From the NCBI GenBank assembly GCA_023525715.1, contig JAKNSD010000080.1:357501-421500 (forward strand): a stretch of 64,000 bases of DNA. The letters are read 5' to 3'. This DNA comes from Cichorium intybus. Its lineage: Eukaryota; Streptophyta; Magnoliopsida; Asterales; Asteraceae. The position numbers were made by a program, and so were the translations under genes. Positions 58,288 through 64,000 of the stretch are shown here, one piece after another (the stretch's first letter is position 1; the number at the start of each line of letters is the position of its first letter). The notes below the pieces were generated by a model. It did not search any database, was not told the origin of the DNA, and saw only the letters and a list, made by a program, of their open reading frames with translations.

Positions 58288-59593
58288 TGATGTTCAGATT
58301 AGATCACCCTTTCCTCCAGTTCCCAGAGGGACTGGCTAGCTCAGCAGAGTATATTTCGAGGAGAGATGCCTTGACTGGTCGCCGGGTTCTCGAGGCTACA
58401 GTCATTGACAGGGATATTTTGAGAGATGTCGGACTCTGGGGTGCGATCGAGCCATTTCTACATTGCACCTGGACTCACGAGGAGGTGTCATTTACATGCC
58501 GGGGCTGGGACAGTCATTGACAGGGATATTTTGAGAGATGCCGGACTCTGGGGTGCGATCGAGCCATTTCTACATTGCACCTGGACTCACGAGGAGGTGT
58601 CATTTACATGCCGGGGCTGGGACAGGATCATGGCCACCGAGGAGGACGTTGTCTACACCGAGCTGCTATTAGAGTTTCTATCCACCATCCACTTCGCACC
58701 TCGGGCGTCAGACCCACGTTCTAGGATTATACGGTTCCGATTGGTAGGTGCACAGAGGGAGTGCAACCTCCAGGAGTTTGGGAGGAGAGTCGGGCTATAC
58801 ACTCCAGCGGACCTCCAGCATCGCTATTTCACGCAGTTCTTCGGGGCGTGTATCCAGGGGCAGCCGGAGAGGTCCGACAACATGGAGATTTGGACACCAC
58901 TGTCCAACGTTATGTACGAGGCGGGGACCTCGAGGGAGAGCCACCTCCGCGACCCACTTCACCGCCTCATGCACCGCATCGTCTCCACCTCCATCATGCA
59001 GCGGGAGGGGGGGCGAGAAGGTGTCTGGGGAGGACATGACATTCTTTTGGGCTCTCCTCGACCTGTCCCGATTCCGCCACCTCCCCTTCGCCCTTGCAGT
59101 TGCCCTCTCCACTCACTCGACGGGAGCTTCCACTAGCAGTCCATTGGCCCGGGGGTATTTCATTATCCGCCTGGCTCGTTCATATGGGATTCTTACTGCC
59201 CCCGTGGCTGCCTCCTTGACCGCTCTGCCTCCATCTCGCACGACAGCACGTACTTTGGAGAGGATGCGGCTCATTGAGCAGCAGCGCCTGGGGCAGTTCA
59301 TCCGGGCACCTACAGAGCCTCCCCACGCACCCCAGCCGACATATACTCAGCCAGGCAGGAGACGTCGAAGGCCAGAGCCAGCACCAGCAGCCCCGGCCGA
59401 GCCACAGCCGCAGGAGGACCCAGCGGCCATGCACCGACTGGAGGCTAGAGTCACGAGGATCGAGGACCAGCTCGAGTGGATCGGGGAGGTACTTCAACAG
59501 ATTGCATCAGCGCAGAGTCAGCGCCCCCGACCATTCCCAGCTAGGGCCCACGATCACGAGGCTGGACCTTCCAGGCCACCTGGTAGTGATTGA
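58288..59593 (+). pseudogene. ORF in env-like position (Athila ORF-like)
   Basis: Three overlapping open frames cover one ancestral protein. Frame 1 runs to about 58520 and includes RLDHPFLQFPEGLA. Frame 2 has TELLLEFLSTIHFAPRASDP, RECNLQEFGRRVGLY and DPLHRLMHRIVSTSI. Frame 3 (to 59593) has GEDMTFFWALLDLSRF, then a Pro/Arg/Glu-rich C-terminus with MHRLEARVTRIEDQLEWIGE, which could form a coiled coil. The block order recalls the Athila ORF-1 type family (PF03078), whose role is unknown. The frames are broken by a 112-bp tandem duplication (58401-58624) and by a shift at a G run near 59005-59015. I do not know whether it was ever envelope-like; no membrane anchor is evident. Confidence 0.55.
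58401..58624. repeat. 112-bp tandem duplication in the env-position ORF
   Basis: GTCATTGACAGGGATATTTT begins at 58401 and again at 58513; the units differ by about one base (GATGTCGG versus GATGCCGG). 112 is not a multiple of three, so the frame shifts. Confidence 0.95.
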
Positions 59594-60594
59594 TGTACTT
59601 TTTCTTCTTTCTTTCTTTTTATATTTTTAGGGATATATGTACAAAAACTTATGACACACTTTTATATTTTGTTTATATTTTGTTTGCTTTTAATTTGTTT
59701 GTTGAGTTATGAATGATATACCAAATGGGAAGGAGTTGTCTCAGACAAGTGTGGGGTCACCGGGCCCTCTCCACTTGTATTAACCACCGGCGTGTTCACT
59801 GCAGCGCTACAACTCCAGAATACGAAATCAAGGATCCGTTTGTTCGCAATTATACCTGTAATACTGAGCACCAAGCAATCTATCGTCCAAAAGGGGTAAT
59901 TCTTTCTCCCTTGTTTTAAAATAATTTTTGTACAACGGGGACGTTGTACGGTTTTAAGTGTGGGGTGTGGACGGTCGAAAGAGTAGTATTTTTTTTGAAA
60001 TTTTTGCAGAATGAAGAATTTTTCAATTTTTAGCAATATTTTTCAAAATTTTTTAATAAATTGCAATTTTGAAATGAATGGTTTGTGATTGTGATAGCAC
60101 TGATATTTTTTCAAGAAATGTTGTTTATTTGTGATCATGCTATTAGTTAGTTAAATAAGTTGAGTTTTACGAGTTTAGAAGATTGAGCTGTTTTAGGATT
60201 GGAGTTTAGGAAGGAAATGTCAATCTGTGGCCTTTGTTGTTCGAGCCAGTAAGTCTAAAATGGGTGGACCTTATGCACCTTACCACCTAAGATCGTCTGA
60301 TCTGGGATGGTATTTCTGAAAGATCGTTACACGGACAACATCGAAAGTCATCGACAATTCCTTAATGGCCTTTAGAATCCGAATGAGTAAGTACACTTCA
60401 TTGTGGACAGAAAGTCTGTAATCAAGGGTTCTCTAGAAAGCCACGAATTCCAAAGAACAATTCAATTATGTTTTCGCGAACTATTCCACTCTAACTCATA
60501 GAGCAATAAACTTTGAAACTGAACACAGTCAAAAATTGTTTGATTCTTTATTATAATTTGTTAAAAACTCTCTTTCTTGGGGACAAGCAAGGCA

Positions 60595-60609
60595 CAAGTG
60601 TGGGGTGTT
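60595..60609 (+). other. Polypurine tract of Y
   Basis: CACAAGTGTGGGGTGTT runs directly into the 3' LTR start TGACAACG (60610). In Athila-type elements AAGTGTGGGG precedes the 3' LTR. Confidence 0.75.
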
Positions 60610-61339
60610 TGACAACGCCTAGTGATATCAAGTATTTTAGGCGTTGTTGAGCCCTGTTCTTGATGAAATTATATCAGATGTGTCTGGGTATTCTCACTTT
60701 TCGTGCCAAGATTTGTTTGGAAGAAAAGAATGGAAACAGGGACTAAAAGCGTGCAAAAGGAAGAAGTTTGGAAAAGAATGAAAAATCAAGGAAACACGTA
60801 CGCGCGCCGCGGATCTACGAAACGCGCGACGTGGGCTTAAGGCGGTGTAACACATTCAAATGAAGAAAAAACGGGAAAAGATAAGTACGTGCTGCGAGAA
60901 ATTTGCAAATATAAATAGAGGCAATTCCAGCCGAAAACCCTAGAAAAGACCGGGTGTAAAATCGACCTTGAAGCTCTTTGACTCCAAGATTTCGTTCCAG
61001 CAACTTCTCAAGTGGTATTTTCATGTTTTGGATTTTATTTTCATTTAGTTAGATAGTTGTAAGCTTTAGTTTGTATCTTTGGGAGTGACAACCATTGATA
61101 CCAAGCTTAAGTTTATGTTTTAGTAGTATTTATTTACTGTTTGGATGTTTGGAATCTGAATTTGGTTAATGAAAGCAATTGGTTACAATTAAACTTGGTT
61201 TATGAGTATTTTGGTATTTTGGATGCTTGTTTGTGTTTGGATTGTTTGAATTGTGTTTTAGATCATGTTTTGACCTTATTTGGAACTATTTCCTTTGCTG
61301 AAATCAGTAGCCAATTAGGTTAGTTTGGGCGTTGAACTT
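60610..61339 (+). repeat. 3' LTR of Y, truncated
   Basis: The first ~730 of ~1108 bp of the LTR, with an internal deletion relative to 52799-53906 (after GATAAGTACG). It then switches within the shared bases GAACTT to Z leader sequence. TATA box TATAAATAG at 60910-60918. Confidence 0.85.
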
Positions 61340-61491
61340 GCCAGTATAGTTGATATTGTGCTGACCCAATGAGATAGACAGGTTAAATCATTGAATGTAG
61401 ATGATAATACAATAAGATGCTTCAGCGACCGAAAAAGCGAGAAATACGAAACTACATACGGTTTGGAGGGAAACAAGGGAATTCCATTCCC
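61334..61491. repeat. 158-bp direct repeat, right copy (Z leader)
   Basis: Same segment as 54435-54592 in the same orientation. Thereafter 61492-61793 continues with sequence not shared with the left side, presumably the rest of Z or host DNA; no gene recognised there. Confidence 0.9.
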
Positions 61492-61790
61492 TTGGAAACC
61501 ACGAGACAGGACGATGGTTAACAATAGAAACAATGATAAGGGAGAATAAACTACGCACCAATGATCGGCATATATAGAAATGGGAAAACGATTTGACGAA
61601 GTAAAATGAACAGAATAATATGTTTCCTGAAAACATTGGATATGATAAGATTAACATAATTAATTACATGAAAAATTACCAAGTTAAACCCTATGTATAA
61701 TCGGATCACAAATAAACCGTGAAAGATATATTCATATCTAGTGGATATAAATAGTTCTCAAGTTGTCACAATTTATTTAGTTTTCACAAG

Positions 61791-61793
<3 letters not shown>

Positions 61794-61882
<89 letters not shown>
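61794..61882. repeat. (TA)n array
   Basis: About 89 bp of TA between the Z-like sequence and a short element fragment. Confidence 0.95.

Positions 61883-64000
<2,118 letters not shown>

Larger units (their letters stand above)
54593..61339 (+). mobile_element. Athila-like retroelement segment Y (gag to truncated 3' LTR)
   Basis: Order: gag, aspartic protease, a conserved CGCTTGTTGGGAGGCAACCC junction motif at about 57579-57600 (in Athila elements this marks the end of the pol region), an ORF in the env-like position, a polypurine tract (about 60594-60609) and the first 730 bp of the LTR. There is no left LTR, primer site, RT, RNase H or integrase, so the segment is non-autonomous and 5'-truncated. 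Both outer edges join the leader of Z. Confidence 0.8.

Noticed and set aside
52799..61339. One full-length Athila element with LTRs at 52799 and 60610
   Set aside because: The LTR at 52799-53906 has its own perfect ATTAT target duplication and is followed by another element's LTR and primer site, so it is a solo LTR and not the left end of the gag-bearing segment.

Overview
The window is nuclear DNA from a flowering plant. The gene remnants resemble plant shugoshin, CONSTANS-like, pTAC5, VAMP72 and WI12/wound-induced proteins, and there are plant-type Helitrons, Copia, Athila/Gypsy, CACTA, PIF, hAT and MULE pieces plus CCCTAAA-type telomere-like motifs. A eudicot is likely; I cannot fix the family or species. 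Only one ordinary host gene looks intact: a WI12-like (wound-induced protein 1 family) gene on the minus strand at 31109-31591. Nearly everything else is mobile DNA, much of it nested.

Layout. 1-7100: AT-rich DNA, an hAT-type MITE (1629-1932), Helitron A (2001-5751) carrying shugoshin-like exon fragments, and a broken PIF-associated Myb/NAM-like ORF. 7640-9230: decayed CACTA element. 9950-17760: minus-strand Copia element whose 5' leader/LTR was split by an hAT-type MITE (12163-17174); the (TA)n inside that MITE then took five further elements in a row, each still separated by (TA)n. 18123-19459: Mutator-like element with ~200-bp inverted repeats carrying a CONSTANS-like fragment (Pack-MULE). 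21584-28055: two head-to-tail Helitrons (C and D), D containing another (TA)n-flanked element. 28347-28790: PIF/Harbinger transposase remnant.

31109-43828: the WI12-like gene, then Helitron B (31773-43828), which begins about 180 bp upstream of its start codon. Helitron B carries, all on the plus strand, exons of a pTAC5-like gene, exons of a VAMP724-like longin SNARE and a third unidentified exon. A 9.1-kb LTR element with ~3.45-kb LTRs and no coding capacity (LARD type, 33472-42581) sits inside an intron of the SNARE fragment.

44247-50891: more (TA)n-flanked inverted-repeat elements, an 0.8-kb foldback with a tRNA-derived SINE-like core, a rearranged Copia RT/RNase H remnant, a 370-bp palindrome, and a 2.5-kb inverted-repeat element invaded by a solo LTR. 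52799-61491: a second solo LTR of the same family, a short Gypsy-type LTR with primer site, and a 6.7-kb segment of an Athila-like retroelement (gag, protease, env-position ORF, polypurine tract, truncated 3' LTR) flanked by a 158-bp direct repeat. 61794-64000: further (TA)n arrays and flanked elements, the last running off the window.

The strongest unusual theme is the association of about 22 long (TA)n arrays (about 2.7 kb in total) with inverted-repeat elements. Several of these carry an internal cluster of short palindromes of the form ATTC...GAAT, with a different version in each element. I worked by eye; coordinates of element ends without a stated target duplication are approximate.
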